From Tubiluchus corallicola (lineage: Eukaryota; Priapulida; Priapulimorpha; Priapulimorphida; Tubiluchidae), in the NCBI GenBank assembly GCA_030141605.1, contig JAQGDQ010001396.1, positions 1 through 42,729 on the forward strand: a DNA stretch of 42,729 bases, in the 5' to 3' direction. Positions 1 through 12,000 of this stretch are shown here, piece after piece. The position numbers and the translations under genes are program-made. Below the pieces are notes generated by a model, which was not told the origin of the DNA, made no database searches, and was given only the letters and a program-made list of their open reading frames with translations. Within the stretch, counting starts at the first letter, position 1. Each line of letters begins with the position of its first letter.

Positions 1-25
1 CTTGAATATTAATTCAACGTTACAG

Positions 26-396
26 CCGTTTTGTTCTTTATGCCTATCGCTATATCCGTGACTCTTTACGTCAAAATATGTCTTGCAGTCAAGCGCAGCC
101 AAGAGGTCAAAGCCAAAATGGTAAACAACAGTTCAATGGGCTCGAACAGCAAAGCACTTATCACAATCATTCTTGTGGTTGGTACGTTCGTCATTCTCTG
201 GCTGCCTCAAATTGTGTTTATTTCATCTATTACAGTCCCTGGTGGAATAGCTTTCACTAATCGCTATTACTTTCTTCAACCAATCTTTTTGCTGATTGTA
301 TCTACAAACTCCTTAATTAACTCCATAATTTGTGCCACAAGGATACCTCCAATTAAGAAAAGATTGAAATCCATGTGGCGAAGTTTTATTCACTAG
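26..396 (+). CDS. Rhodopsin-class GPCR, C-terminal part (TM5-TM7)
   Basis: This is the 3' end of a seven-transmembrane G-protein-coupled receptor gene that begins before the window. The frame opens after a stop at 10-12 and a possible splice acceptor (TTACAG, ending at 25), so this looks like a last exon. An earlier frameshift is the alternative. The protein shows TM5 with its proline (FFMPIAISVTLYVKI), a short basic third intracellular loop, TM6 with FVILWLP in place of the usual FxxCWLP, and TM7 ending NSLINSIIC. It stops after a short basic helix-8-like tail (PPIKKRLKSMWRSFIH). The NPxxY motif is altered: the proline is serine and the tyrosine is cysteine. The class is clear, but the ligand and subfamily cannot be assigned from this fragment. 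It is upstream of CLEC16A on the same strand, with about 8.7 kb of repeat-rich DNA between them. Confidence 0.75.
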
Positions 397-857
397 TCCA
401 GCCGTTAAGTAACTTACTGTGAAAAAGATACACGATCGGATACGGCAGTGTTACAGACACAAATGCAAGTGCTGATGTGTAGGTGCATTAGGCTCAGACG
501 GAGATACGGAGATGTATATACAGATATTGATAGCTATGCGGATAATCACGTGTAAATTGTCGTGTGCAAAATATTCATGTAGCAATTCGTTGTAATGTTT
601 TAACTTGAGATACTGGCCAAATTGGCTTATGTACTCTACCCATAGAACGTCCCAATGTGCTTGTTTTACACCCTTTCATATTTTTAATTTAGCGTAAAAA
701 ATTCGGGCCTTAATTTTTACCTTATGAGGTGTTCTCCAATCCCTCATGGAAAGTTCATATATGCGCCAAATACTAAAATTGTGTCTCTCTTCAACCAATT
801 TTATGATAAAGTGGGTTCACAACTTTGAGTTTGACTTTATAAATAAAGCACAGCAGT
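397..857 (+). other. 3' UTR of the GPCR gene with poly(A) signal
   Basis: This non-coding stretch follows the GPCR stop codon. A canonical AATAAA lies at 842-847, which gives a 3' UTR of about 450-470 bases. The 3' tail of an antisense LINE begins about 10 bases after the signal, so the retroelement inserted at or beside the natural cleavage site. Nothing else is recognisable. Confidence 0.4.
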
Positions 858-1570
858 ACATCATCATCATCCAATGAATCATACGTCCAGGGACATGATT
901 CTGTTCACCTCCCTATGCCAGGACTCCCTGCTTGCCGCAATGCCCCAAGTGCATTTATTTCTAAGGATCAATGTTGAAGTGCTTAAATCTTTCGGTGCAA
1001 AATCTAAATATGTTAACATTTGTCCTCCTCCAGGTTTTTTAGCTGGTTCTATGGCTTGTTGAAGAGCTATCTTCACTGGAATATCATCAGGTAGTCTAAG
1101 CATATGCCCAATCCATCTTAAACGGCGTCTTTTTATTTTTCTTGCCCAAGGTTCTTCTTTTGTTTTTTCATATAGATCTTTGTTTGAAATTTTCTTTGGC
1201 CATCTGATACCCAAAATGTTTCTGTAATTTCGCCTTTGAAACGCATCGATTTCAGCTTTATGATTTGCTTTTAATGTCCAGAGCTCAGAGTTATACAGAA
1301 ATACAGTTTCAACTAAGACTGTGAATATTCTAATTTTTGTTTCCAAAGAAATCTTCGTATTATCAAAAACTTTTGTGAGTTTTGAGTAAGCTGATAATGC
1401 CATTATCTTCCGTCTTGATATGTCGTCTTCTGTTGGTAGCAGACTACCGAGATACTTGCATCTTTGCCATGATTCATCACCATGGCGTGTTATGTGAAAC
1501 TCTTCAGTTTTATTTTTGTTTTGTAATCCATGCCACATCATCAGCATACTGCATAGATATAGTAGTTTAC
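858..1570 (-). mobile_element. 5'-truncated non-LTR retrotransposon (LINE), RT C-terminal part
   Basis: A minus-strand reading frame at 1547-879 encodes the end of a LINE reverse transcriptase: the thumb and C-terminal region with KYLGSLL, ALSAYSKLTKVF, LETKIRIFTVLV, SELWTL, DAFQRRNYRNILGIRWP and RRRLRWIGHMLRLPDD, a series typical of non-LTR elements. The catalytic YADD box is present at 1548-1537 but in another frame from the rest, and stops follow it closely, so the copy is dead. The 3' end on the minus strand is a short GAT microsatellite (872-859), a common LINE tail. The copy is truncated on its 5' side near 1570. The clade (for example L2/CR1-like against RTE-like) cannot be fixed from this piece. 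Confidence 0.85.
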
Positions 1571-3412
1571 TTACTTTGTAGAGAGCTGTAACTGTGTTCT
1601 TGTCTTACTTCATTCGGTATTAACTCAGGATCAAGAATTGTGCAGTTATGATCTTCTAGGTCTTTCGATGGTATAACTTTGTCCTCAGAAATACAAACAC
1701 TAGCTGTTAATTCATGCTATGAAGCTAGTACACAATCGAACGTCCGAATTCCATTCTAAAAATGTTTTTATTATTATTTTTTATAACATTTATTATAACA
1801 CTATTTATTTATAACAAATCTCATAAATATTATTACGAATTTGAATAAGTCAAAGCCCCAACTACTTTTGTTCTTTGTCATTGGAAATATCATGTAGTCA
1901 GAACACCGTTGGAAATATCATGTAGAACACTGGATATCAACATTTGAATCATTGGAAATATTGGATATCAACGTTGGTGTCAACATTGGAAATATCATGT
2001 CAGAACAACATTAGTTGTTAGCACGGCCTGTATAAGTAAGTACTTATGATATCTGGCATCCTTTAAGTTTAATGAGTTGTCAAATACAATTTCGAAGATT
2101 GCAATAAACATACAATCTAAAACGTGAAAAACAATAACCAGTCTCTAACATATCGCTTAAAAATAGTATGTAAGAGTATATTCAGTAAACTGCTAAGGAC
2201 GCCAAACTACATATATTTTTACTGTGATTCTTGATTTTAGTTACACAAATCAGTCACTACAGTTTCACTAGTAAATTAGTGGCCATGCTTACATGTACAG
2301 TTTTTGATCGTTATCTGAGAACTAAATTAAGTTTTTTGCACACTTTGTTACTTTTATTACTGATTCGAAATTTATCACAGAGTCCACCAGTTACTTCACA
2401 ATTTTGAAGTGAATTGCGGCAACCACCGTGCCTGAAATTTCTGTACAGGATAGTATAAATTAAGTTCATTGTTTATGGATATTTTTTGCAAATTTCTTCG
2501 TGGATATATTGCAAACTTATATTTTTCTAAGTTTAAGCGATAACAGTAACACAAACCCAATATTCTAAGTGACTTGCGCTTTCTTTCAACTCTCCCAGCT
2601 CTTTTATTCACAGAGAATTTTTTACTAATAACAGGCCGCTCAGTTTTGATTATGTACTTATGAATGTTATTTGTTTTAAATGTTTTGTGTTCGTGTGTTT
2701 TGCGGGTGAGTCAGTACGAAATAAAGTTATTACAAATAAATAAAGATGAAGCAAGATAAACAGTCTTTCGAGCTGTATTAAACCGAAACATCAAGTGAGG
2801 GTTAACTCGTCCTGGAAAGCGTGGAAAACAGACGCACTTCTAAAATCTCGTACATAATAGAAAGTGCATTATGTTACATAAACACACGTAATTGGTGAAT
2901 TGTGGTTATTGTGCCTACCTGAGGCTGTGCGGTATCAGACATGTGTAAAAATTTTCTGTAGCCTAGCCATCTTGTGAACTGTCACGACACGACAGTCTGC
3001 AACTCTCCCATTTTATATCTAAATTCATTAGTGAAAACAAATGATAAGATTTTAATAAATATTTTCGTTTATTAAGGGCAAAAATAACAAACCGCTCATT
3101 TTGGGTTACACAAGTCTCTGCCTTTACAGAAATAATCTTTACAAGTATTATGGTAGTGAGACTTGTAAAACAAACATTTTTAAAAATGCTTACAACATGC
3201 ATTTTAGCTACGATAAATTGTTGTTGGCAGCTGAGGTTTAGCTCACGCTCTGTTAGATCAAATAGATATGAACTGAAATTTACCACATTTTCTGCATTTA
3301 CCATTGTCGCTTTATGAAGAAGACTGCTATAGAAAACAAACTGTTACGTTATGGTACTGTCTGTTATTGTACGCACCGCTACTAATTTGCACTTCAACTG
3401 AAAGTGATCCAC
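1571..3412. other. Intergenic DNA, no gene recognised
   Basis: This is AT-rich DNA. Short minus-strand open frames at 2611-2396 and 3304-2963 have no recognisable domain, no convincing codon pattern and no splice context. The only structured element is a small cluster of repeats at 1881-2000. Confidence 0.4.
1881..2000. repeat. Interspersed short direct repeats (TTGGAAATATCATGT)
   Basis: The 15-mer TTGGAAATATCATGT occurs exactly at 1881-1895, 1909-1923 and 1986-2000, and a shortened form (TTGGAAATATTGG) lies near 1952. Between them TGGATATCAAC also occurs twice. The arrangement looks like a small decayed tandem array. Confidence 0.7.
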
Positions 3413-4781
3413 TGTGACAATACCGCGTAAGTTACTAATATTGTTGTGAATTTATTTTGGAATAAGGAATTAATTAGAAAATTAATTAAAGAAATTAATT
3501 GATAAGAGTTTGGGACTAGGTTAATCATAATAGATTAGATAACAACGTTTATGCGATTTGATCATAAGAGACTCATTCAGCTTGTATCTTGAATTTAATG
3601 AGTTAATGTATCGGAGGAGGTTGGTAAATTGTAAAATATAGAAATGTTAAACAAACGCAGAGTAGCATAAATGAACTCTACTCTCATTAACACACATAAG
3701 CTCGAAACACGATGGTACGGAGAGTTGCAATTTCCTAGTTCGGCTGACCGCTGGTGATTGTCACCGATTGATAATTAGCCTAGTGTCTCCGGCTATGCTC
3801 TAAGGTCTGAGACAATAAATCGCTGTCCTCGGTGACATCGAGTACCATCAGAATTAGAGGTACCATCTTTGGATTGGCAGCCATGGGAGCTCTGTAACGT
3901 GTCACTGACGAAATGTGACCATCGTGACCATGTGACTCAAGCAAAGTGACCATCGATTCAAAAAAGTATGTACAAGCTCTGTTGAGAGAGTTGTTGCTGG
4001 GATTGCGAGGAGAGGAGAGCTGCCGTGGAACTGCGAGACGATCTTCGGAAAGAAGTCACTGTCTTTAGCTCAGCGTGGAAGAATTCTGCGTCGTTTGTAA
4101 AAGCAAACCTCTGATGCTAAGAGTCTCGTTCAGGAGTGTGGATCTGGCTGTTGTTAGGTCCAATAACAATTACAGTTGTTAGGTTGGCCAGGCCACAAGT
4201 GACTTTACTATTATTTCTCTGTTACTGTAACGGCGATACTAGTTGTATTAATTTGTAACTTTGGGCACCATAAGTGCGAGCATTGCAATTTGTTACTTAA
4301 TCGCAAGTCGGTTTATCATTCTGAATAAACCGTTTTAGTTGTAAGAGCCTACAAGCTCGTAAGTTAAAGATTTGTTAAAGTGACTTTTTAGCTTTGATTA
4401 AATTGTGGAACTTGTTAAAATAAAACTTTAATCACTTCACTTTAACTTAATGTTGAATTGCTTTGCTATTCAAGAAGTTACTAAAGGAACAGTCTCGTTA
4501 AAGACACTATCTGCTTAAACGAACCTGGCATATTCACACTGAAAGGCTTATTGCGGAAGCCAGCTTGATAACTCGAGAGATAAAGACATATTCTCACAAC
4601 GCATATTTCGTGGCTTAGTTCATGTGGATGAATCATTCAATTAAGTAAACAATTAATTAATAAGTTGTTTGCGAAAAATGCGGACAATAATATCACCCGT
4701 ACCGTTGATTAAATAGCGAGCTACTATAAAGAGGGGGACTAATAAATTATTAACGATGCACCTACAAATACGGTATTGACA
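3413..4781. repeat. Possible solo LTR or other transposon-derived block
   Basis: The block begins TGTGACAATACCG (3413-3425) and ends CGGTATTGACA (4771-4781), a short imperfect inverted repeat with TG...CA ends as in LTRs. The inside is richer in G+C than its surroundings in part (3700-4200) and has no coding frame. No matching 5-bp target duplication is seen in the flanks (TCCAC against AACGC), which counts against an intact LTR insertion. A DNA transposon remnant or chance similarity of the ends remains possible. Confidence 0.25.
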
Positions 4782-5001
4782 AACGCAGAAACGGTAAATA
4801 TGTCTCAAACAAGGTGTCACAAACATTTAATAATGCACAAGTATTATGCTTATCAGAAAAAATGGAGAACTACATGTATGTGAATGTTAATGGAAAACTA
4901 AACAAAGCCTATGGTTATTGTTACGGTTAATGTGGACAGCAGCTATTGTATGTAGGTATAAAAGTAAAATATTAGTGGTTTTTGCATTTCCTTTGATTAT
5001 A

Positions 5002-5541
5002 CAGGGTGGCACATAAACTTATGCTAGGGGACTGCGAAACAACGAAAAGTAGTACAGAACAATTTATTACACGGTATAGATCATGCCCTCAGTATTTAAT
5101 TGGAAGCCCCGCGTATTTTACATGCATGCATGGGTATTTTCAAACTAGCTCGCGACTAGAAAACTTAGGAATTGTTTTTTTTATTGAATTGAATGGCATC
5201 GAAATTCGCTGTACCTCAACCCTGCCTTACATATTGGAGCTATTATGAAGGATAGTATGACAGGCTAAGATGATCTAAGAAAACATGCTATTGATTAGTA
5301 TTCAACAGAAAAGTTCGTGAGACATCTGCTAAATGTGTTGGAGAATCTTGAGCTCTTCAGTTGGTACTTCGCTTATACTCATCAAGATTGCAGGCTGTGT
5401 GAAACACAGGGAGCCTGTGCAGTAAATCAAGGGCTTGGTAGGTTCTCTGTTGCTTCAGCTATATTTTGAGTCAATAAATTGTTCTACACAGTTTCGTTGT
5501 TTTTGTACCCCGCTAGTCGAAGGTTATATAGTAGCACCCTG
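5002..5541. mobile_element. Mariner-like MITE, 540 bp, TA target duplication
   Basis: The element starts CAGGGTGGCAC and ends in the inverted form CACCCTG, with TA on both sides (5000-5001 and 5542-5543). The inverted ends stay alignable with gaps for roughly 30 bases. CAGGGTG next to TA is the usual start of mariner-family elements. There is no transposase frame inside, so it is non-autonomous. The pyrimidine/purine drift between the two ends indicates age. Confidence 0.6.
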
Positions 5542-6486
5542 TACATACGTGGCAGTCCACTATAATAACAAAAAGAATAATTTTCAAAAATTCTGTTTTG
5601 AAGAGTGTACTATTTGAAAGATGATACACTTCTAGCATCTTGTATAGCTACGATGTATGTATGCCATGGTATTCTTGACTTGATACACTATTTGCGGTGC
5701 ACCTTAGTAGCACTTGTAAGAAGTAAGGCTTGCGTATTAGACATAATTTTTTTGTTTATACATTCTTTTCTCTACTCATTTGTTTATTGCAGTCTTATTT
5801 CAAGATTTATTTAAAATATTTGTTTGCTAGTCTGCTTGTTCATTTATATATTTATTTTTTTAAATTTTACTTACGTATTTATTTTACTAACATATAAGCC
5901 GATAGAGAGATTAACTAAAATTGCGCATCGATTGACTGCTAATTAGCAATTAAGATTTTTCTATAGCAAAATCTTACTGTTTTTCATGGATTTATTATGA
6001 TTTATTAAGATTTTGCCATAGCAAAATCTTACTGTTTTTCATGGAGCTATTTATTTATTTATTCTCCGCCACTTTAACTCTTAATAACTCATAAGCCTTG
6101 CAAGCTAGGGTCACCAAACTCGCAGGGTTGGTAATCCTGAGCGGGTGACGTACAACAGTGTAGCAACCAGTGACCACTGGTGAAGGCGGGAAGGGCAGTG
6201 GACGTCGGTCAGTTTTTCCTTTAGGTTGCATCTCCTCCTAGGGCTTTTAATCTTTTGCAAGTATTTGCGTACTGTGGAGCAGGTGTGCACCTCGGGTTTT
6301 AAAAAACTGACAAGCTTTAAACGCCCGAGTGAGAGGCCAAAATGCAAAATTTAGGGTCCCCCCCAATTTGTGACCTTTTACACACTGAGAGTTGCCGGGT
6401 CAAAGGTCACGGAGCGAAACCGCGACCCAGCTAGGGGGTAAAATAGGAGTCGAAAAGACAAAGGCCTTCCACTATCGACCGAAACT
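5542..6486. other. Intergenic DNA, no gene recognised
   Basis: Apart from the 55-bp duplication at 5951-6045 nothing is assigned. The part at 6100-6470 is unusually G+C rich for the window and contains a 78-codon minus-strand open frame (6347-6111) without any known motif. It may be part of an unrecognised repeat. Confidence 0.3.
5951..6045. repeat. Tandem duplication of a hairpin-forming unit
   Basis: A 40-base unit is present at 5951-5990 and again at 6006-6045, offset by 55 bases and differing at only a few positions. The second copy contains a perfect hairpin, AAGATTTTGC-CATA-GCAAAATCTT (6007-6030), and the first has nearly the same hairpin. The copies are near-identical while the DNA around them is not, so the duplication is recent or maintained. 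Confidence 0.8.
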
Positions 6487-6816
6487 AGCTTGTAGTGTAT
6501 CAAACGAAAAGTCTCGATGGGACAAACCGAATGGTGTAAGTTATGTCGAGACTGGTTGATCTCTGATCCCAGTAGAGGGCAAAAACCGAAAAATGGGGTC
6601 GGGAACAGAAATTCGTCGAGTGTCTATGAATAGTATCATGTAGCATATGAAATGAAAGGTCTTGATGAGGCGTATCGAATGGTATAGATTACAGTGTGAA
6701 TCGTTAACCCTGTGATCCAGGGTCTACCAAAAGTAGCCTGTTGTCTATCAAATAAAAGGTCTCAATGAGACAAACTGAATGATATAAGTTATGGCAAGAC
6801 TGGTTGACCTTTGACC
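6487..6816. repeat. Diverged tandem array, about three units
   Basis: Three related stretches lie at about 6487-6570, 6634-6719 and 6734-6816. They share the pattern TATCAAA-GAAAAGTCTC--TG-GACAAAC-GAATG-TATAAGTTAT-GC-AGACTGGTTGA followed by GATCCC or GACCC. Spacing is irregular (about 146 then 100 bases). The core (6758-6816) also resembles the 248-bp repeat at 27.6-28.2 kb. No function is evident. Confidence 0.55.
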
Positions 6817-7626
6817 CGTGGGTGATGGGCTGAACAGTTAAATGCTGAGGTTTCATTGTGAAATGCACTTCCCATGCATCAAGCAAGGTGAATTCAATAA
6901 AAGAAAATAAGCACTTTTAAGAAATCATCTTCTCATCTTTAAGGGCCAATTTCATAACTATTGTTGCAAAAACTTTAGTTTCTGACCACGTCAGAAACGT
7001 TGTCAACTAGTTATTATTGTTCTTGCACAAAACCATAGTCGTAGGCAGTGGGAGATTTTTGCTCAGCGAATGTTCGGATTCGGAGGTAATAAGCTCAGCC
7101 GCCTCCAACACATATCATCTGTAAAACGAATCAAGCAGGTAGCCTGCACAGAAAAAAGATGTCAGTGGCAAATCTAAGACGTTGATCCAGGTCTACGTGA
7201 TGCACGTTGGCAAAGTCAAGCAATTGATTGCAATAAAAATTTTCTTCTTTGCACAATAATAATAATTAGGATCAAGATTCACTGTGGACATGCATTGCTC
7301 ACGATGTGATTACATGACAATGGAACTGAACAACAAAACGACGGACAATGTTAAACATATTGAGAAGAAGATTAATAGCTATTTGAATGCAGTTGTAACG
7401 CTTAAAATAAAAGTAATAGAGAAATTGTGACAAAGAATATTGTGATTGGTTTGGGTCGGAAAAAGGTAAATGCTGAAAACGAAAATAGACTAGTTCTAAT
7501 TGGATTAGCGATATATTACGTCGCTTTGCCTATGTTTTTCCACGATAACTTCATTTGGTAACATCATTGTGGCATGTTCCGAGCAGTTTATAGATACTTG
7601 TGCCCCTTTGATACTTTACCAAATTG

Positions 7627-8826
7627 AATGCCAAATGCACCAAATTGTCTGAAGCCCAATTATCTAGGTCCAATTGCTGGAGACAATTTGGGTTCCAGTA
7701 TTTGGCCCCGGATAATTGGGCCTCAGACAATTTGATGCATTTGGCATTAGTTTAGGAAAGTTCATGGTTAAGTGAAATTTTCCGCAATTCATTTTTCAGC
7801 AATAACACTTGAACCGTAATGTGAACAGCATTACCATTAGGAGATAAAATCGACAGTCCACTTTCCACTGCCTAAATGTCTACTACCCAAGTGCTATTGC
7901 TATAGTGTCAACTGCCCAAGAACGGCAAAAGCTAACAAGAAACAGTTCGTGACAAAATCATAAATGGAAAATTCTGCTATATATATAGTATCCGAGCGGT
8001 GCACGATAAAAATGGCACGGGAAAGCGGGCACAAATGGAAAAATAGGAAAAAATGCCACAGTTGTAAAATTTTTAGGGTTTATATATATTTAGGGGTATA
8101 ATTATTTTAGTTATTTTTACCTCGCGGTCCGCCAAGAAAGTTACGCTTCAATGCCGTCTGTTTGGCTGTTTTTGTCGCAATAAACCTACTATGCAAAACT
8201 CACCTTAACGTATTAACACAAAACTTCGTGGAGAACGAAGGTGGGTAGGGGACAAGAAAGGTGTATTTTTGACTTAGTTCCCGGACACGAGAAGAGGCTA
8301 AAATTGCTAAAAACATTTTTTGCCGTTTTCCACAAAATTTGATTGAATCAAACGTGCTAAAAACATTTATTCTTGAAGCACATTGCGAAGGTCTCAGAAA
8401 GAGTGTTATGCTTATTTGGAAAGAGGAGGACTTCGATGCAAGATAAGGTAATTCTTTTTTATTATCTCCACCAGGACAAACAACTGTACGCTTCAAAATT
8501 ATCTGCTTCAAAATGTCTTTTATGTCAATTTTCCTACTTTTCAATTTGTGTCATTTTTTCCTGTGCCATTCTTACCGTGGTATTTTCTCCTATCCTATTT
8601 TTACATACAAAGTGTATGAATTGCCAAATACAATTAGTCAAATTTTTTATTTGAACTTGTCACCTTGACTCTGTAGCTGAATTTTCCAAGGCCCAAATGT
8701 ACATTTGGGCCCTAATATCCATGACTCACGTAGTGGGGCACAAATTGTCTGTCCCAAAAAGCTGGGGCCCAAATGCTGCGACCCAAATATCCGGGGCCTG
8801 GAGCCCAAATGCTAAGGCCGAAGTGT
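7627..8826. mobile_element. Foldback-like non-autonomous element with long hairpin ends
   Basis: The left part holds a 122-base hairpin: arms 7627-7664 and 7711-7748 match inverted at 36 of 38 positions, and the 46-base loop contains a second inverted pair (near CCAATTGCTGGA / TCCAGTATTTGG). The right part (8690-8806) is built from the same kinds of unit in the opposite sense (CCCAAAT, CCGGGGCC, CAAATTGTCTG) and includes a perfect 22-bp palindrome at 8690-8711. Further in, 8001-8047 is an imperfect inverted copy of 8533-8580. The symmetric order suggests one element of about 1.2 kb with inverted, palindrome-rich ends. No transposase frame and no target duplication were found, so the outer limits are approximate. 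It ends only about 240 bases before the CLEC16A start codon. Confidence 0.55.
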
Positions 8827-9037
8827 CCCAGAATCGTTCCGAACTTCGGCGCACCTCTCGCTAGTCAGAGTCGTGGCAAGTGTGCGGATAACAACGCAAC
8901 TCCAAATGCATTTCGATCTACCGTCTTTGAATAGGGAAGTAAAAATATGGATTGATTGATGGTAGTTTTTGCAAACAACATTTAAGTTTTTCGTGAAAAC
9001 GCAAAAAGCGTGGGACAAATCGAAACATTATTTTAAC

Positions 9038-9043
9038 CACGTG
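9038..9043. promoter_or_regulatory. E-box CACGTG just upstream of CLEC16A ATG
   Basis: A palindromic CACGTG lies 18 bases before the CLEC16A start codon, in the sequence AACCACGTGCTT. E-boxes of this type bind bHLH-zip factors, including the MiT/TFE factors that drive lysosome and autophagy genes. CLEC16A works in that pathway. The link is inference: a six-base site is common by chance, and the flanks only partly match the extended CLEAR consensus (GTCACGTGAC). Confidence 0.2.
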
Positions 9044-9061
9044 CTTAGAACAAATCAAGCA

Positions 9062-12000
9062 ATGTTTTTATCTAAACCTAAAGGCTGGATTTCTAGTAAT
9101 ATTTGGAAGCCAAAGAATCCTCACTCATTGGAACATCTAAAGTAAGCAGCCTTCCATTCCAAGTAAAGCTAATATAATTGCTTGTTGGTAAAAGGGTATC
9201 AGTCAGTTGTTTGCCATATTTTCTGTATTCTAAGATCTAAAAGGCTGTGTAGCTGATATCGTCGGGCGGTGGATGTTCTATCAGCACAGAAGCTGTATAA
9301 TTTGCTTTTACTATACTTCACATTAGTTTAAACAGTATCTATATTAAACTTCACATTCATAGATTAGTTCGAGTACAGTACATTTGTATTACGATTTCGC
9401 GCAATTGCCTTTTTACGTGGTGGTGGACCTACGTCATTTTACTGTCATGATGATCCTAGACGAGAATCACTGTGCTGTAGAGAGCATTCAGATAATCATA
9501 AGCTGATTGTCGATTCTTATAGTCAGTGTCGATACTACCTGCACGTTTTGAACTAAGTAACAATAACCCGTGTACTTTAGTTTTTATCTGTGTATTTTGT
9601 CTGGACTTAAATCTTTTTTCAGTTTTTTCAAATTTGATAAGCAACATCTGGAACTGTAGCAAAATGTACTGGGCATGATTCTGACTGTGAATAGTGAAAA
9701 CCGATATCACTTCAGAATCAGAATTTTTCGCTGTTTGACTGTAGCCTCTCTACTAGGTTCTTGCTTAACAGCACTAATGTGTTAAGGCAAAACACTGTTT
9801 TAAGTGAATTGATGTCAAACAAAATCTTCCATAGAAAATAGTGTAAAAGTTCAAAGATGTGTTGCAGGGACTAAAATTGACAATTCAAAAATCTGTAATA
9901 ATATTGTGCAACACTAAAAATTTTCCTGGACTTCCGGTAATATTTTTCTTATTACCTATTCTTTCCTTCATTTGCGTTGTCATTACGTGCAGTTTTTCTG
10001 ACAGCATAAGTGACATGAGTGGTGAACACCATATTTGTTGCAGGATGCATAATTATATATAAGCACTTAATCAGGTTTATATGTATAGAGATCATTATGA
10101 CTGTTTCTGCCATTAGAAAGCACGTTCAGTCAAGGTCTCAGTCTGATGGTTTCAAAAAGGGGCATCCTTTAAACAGTCAAGTTGCTACCAGACATACAGT
10201 TAATTTGGAGAGCTAAAAGATGGGCAGGCCACTCAAGTCCATAACTACAAGTTGAGTGAACAAAGAGTAATTTTTGTAAACTATGCAATAATATCCATGG
10301 GTAAATTGGCTCTGCTGCAAATAAGAAAATTTTTATTTTAAAATCTTAAAAGTTTTGTACCTTTGATTTCTGAATATTTCTGGATTCATCGGGCTGATAT
10401 TCTTTTAGGTATTTGTACAATGTGCTGTCAAGAAACCAAGTTGTTAATGAAGGAAATCGGACATTGCTAGTAGAAACGTTGCGACAGATTGCTGAAATAC
10501 TCATCTGGGGTGATCAAAATGATAGCACAGTTTTTGAGTAAGATCATATTTTACTATGTGTAGCCTTTTTGCGTCTGGTATTCTCTGCATCGAGTACTTT
10601 GTGTCATATCAGCGCTGTGCATTATTGCGCTTATAAAGATCCAAGAAATTGTTTTATGATCTTTAGTATATTCTTTTCATTTTTTATTTTTGACCTGAAA
10701 ATAATTTATACCATTAAACTAAAGCATTGTACCTTTTTCTTTGTTGTGGGATTTTCTATTTTTCTGTTTTCTAATTCTTATTAATTGGCAAGAATCATTC
10801 CTGAGCTAGCATAACTTTTTGTTTATTATCGTAATAATGAACTATTAAAAAGTTAACTCCCTCAAGTAATGCAGCTAATTGGTCCACAGTTGGAGGCCTA
10901 ACTAGTTAAATTTTATTCCTTAGACATGTTTAAATGATTGAATGATTGTTAAAGCACAAGAAAACAATTAAGTAGAGCTTAAAAAATTTGTCTTTGAATT
11001 TTGTGTCACTTACGTGTGCTGTCTTATTACATGCAGGACTTGCATTAGCAATAACACTGTGTGAAACTAGAAAAATTTAAACTCCTGCAGTGAACGATTA
11101 GGTAAATCATTTGAAACAAGTTTAGATAATATTGTGTGAAGTTTGAAAAATTAGCACACTCTTCTCTAGCTAAGAAAAAGTTCAAATTACTTTTTATTGT
11201 CAGTAAGATCAATAACGTGTTTTTGGTGAATCAGTGGTGCACACTGAGATGGCAGTTCGGTAGTGTTTTACCTGATTGTGCAAACATTTTAAATTATTAA
11301 TAAGTTTCTTTTGCAATTACATATGTCAAATGGAAAGTTCTTCGGGACATATTTTAAAATTCCGTTTTCATCCCCTTTAACACTACAGGAAGCCAGTGTA
11401 ACAGGAATGTAGGATAATGAAAATCAGTTTTCAAGGTAGAATGTGTTATCCCTAATCTGATGTGAAGCTTTTTCATTTTGTTGTTGAATTTGGGAAAATG
11501 TTGGTTCTGTTCTAGAACCTGAACCACATGAATTAAAGCACAGATGTGAACTAAAAACAATGTAACTGTTTCAAAGAATTATGAACTTTTTAAGTATCTT
11601 ATTATTTTCCTGTTACCTATTTGTATAGTAATATATTATGCTTTTTAATTCCTATTTCAGTTGTGAGTAATTTTTTTTTGACTTAGTTTCTTTTTGGAAA
11701 AAAACATGCTCGGATTTGTTCTGAAGATAATGCGTCAGAAATCTGGTCGATATGTCTGTGTGCAGTTACTACAAACTTTAAACATTTTGTTTGAAAACAT
11801 ACGTAATGAGACTTCACTTTGTAAGTGGTTAATATTACTAATTTACTTATATTATTATATTAAGCAGGCTTCTCTGATTTAAGAATATGATTATTTAAAA
11901 GATAAGAATGTATACATACCATTTGACAGTGCGAATTTATGCTTTGCTTTTAGTAAATTTCACATTTTTCATTTGTTTTTTTTTGAAATAAGAAAAAAAT

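Noticed and set aside
2963-3304. 113-codon minus-strand open frame
   Set aside because: There is no domain, no codon or splice evidence, and AT-rich DNA of this length often contains such frames.
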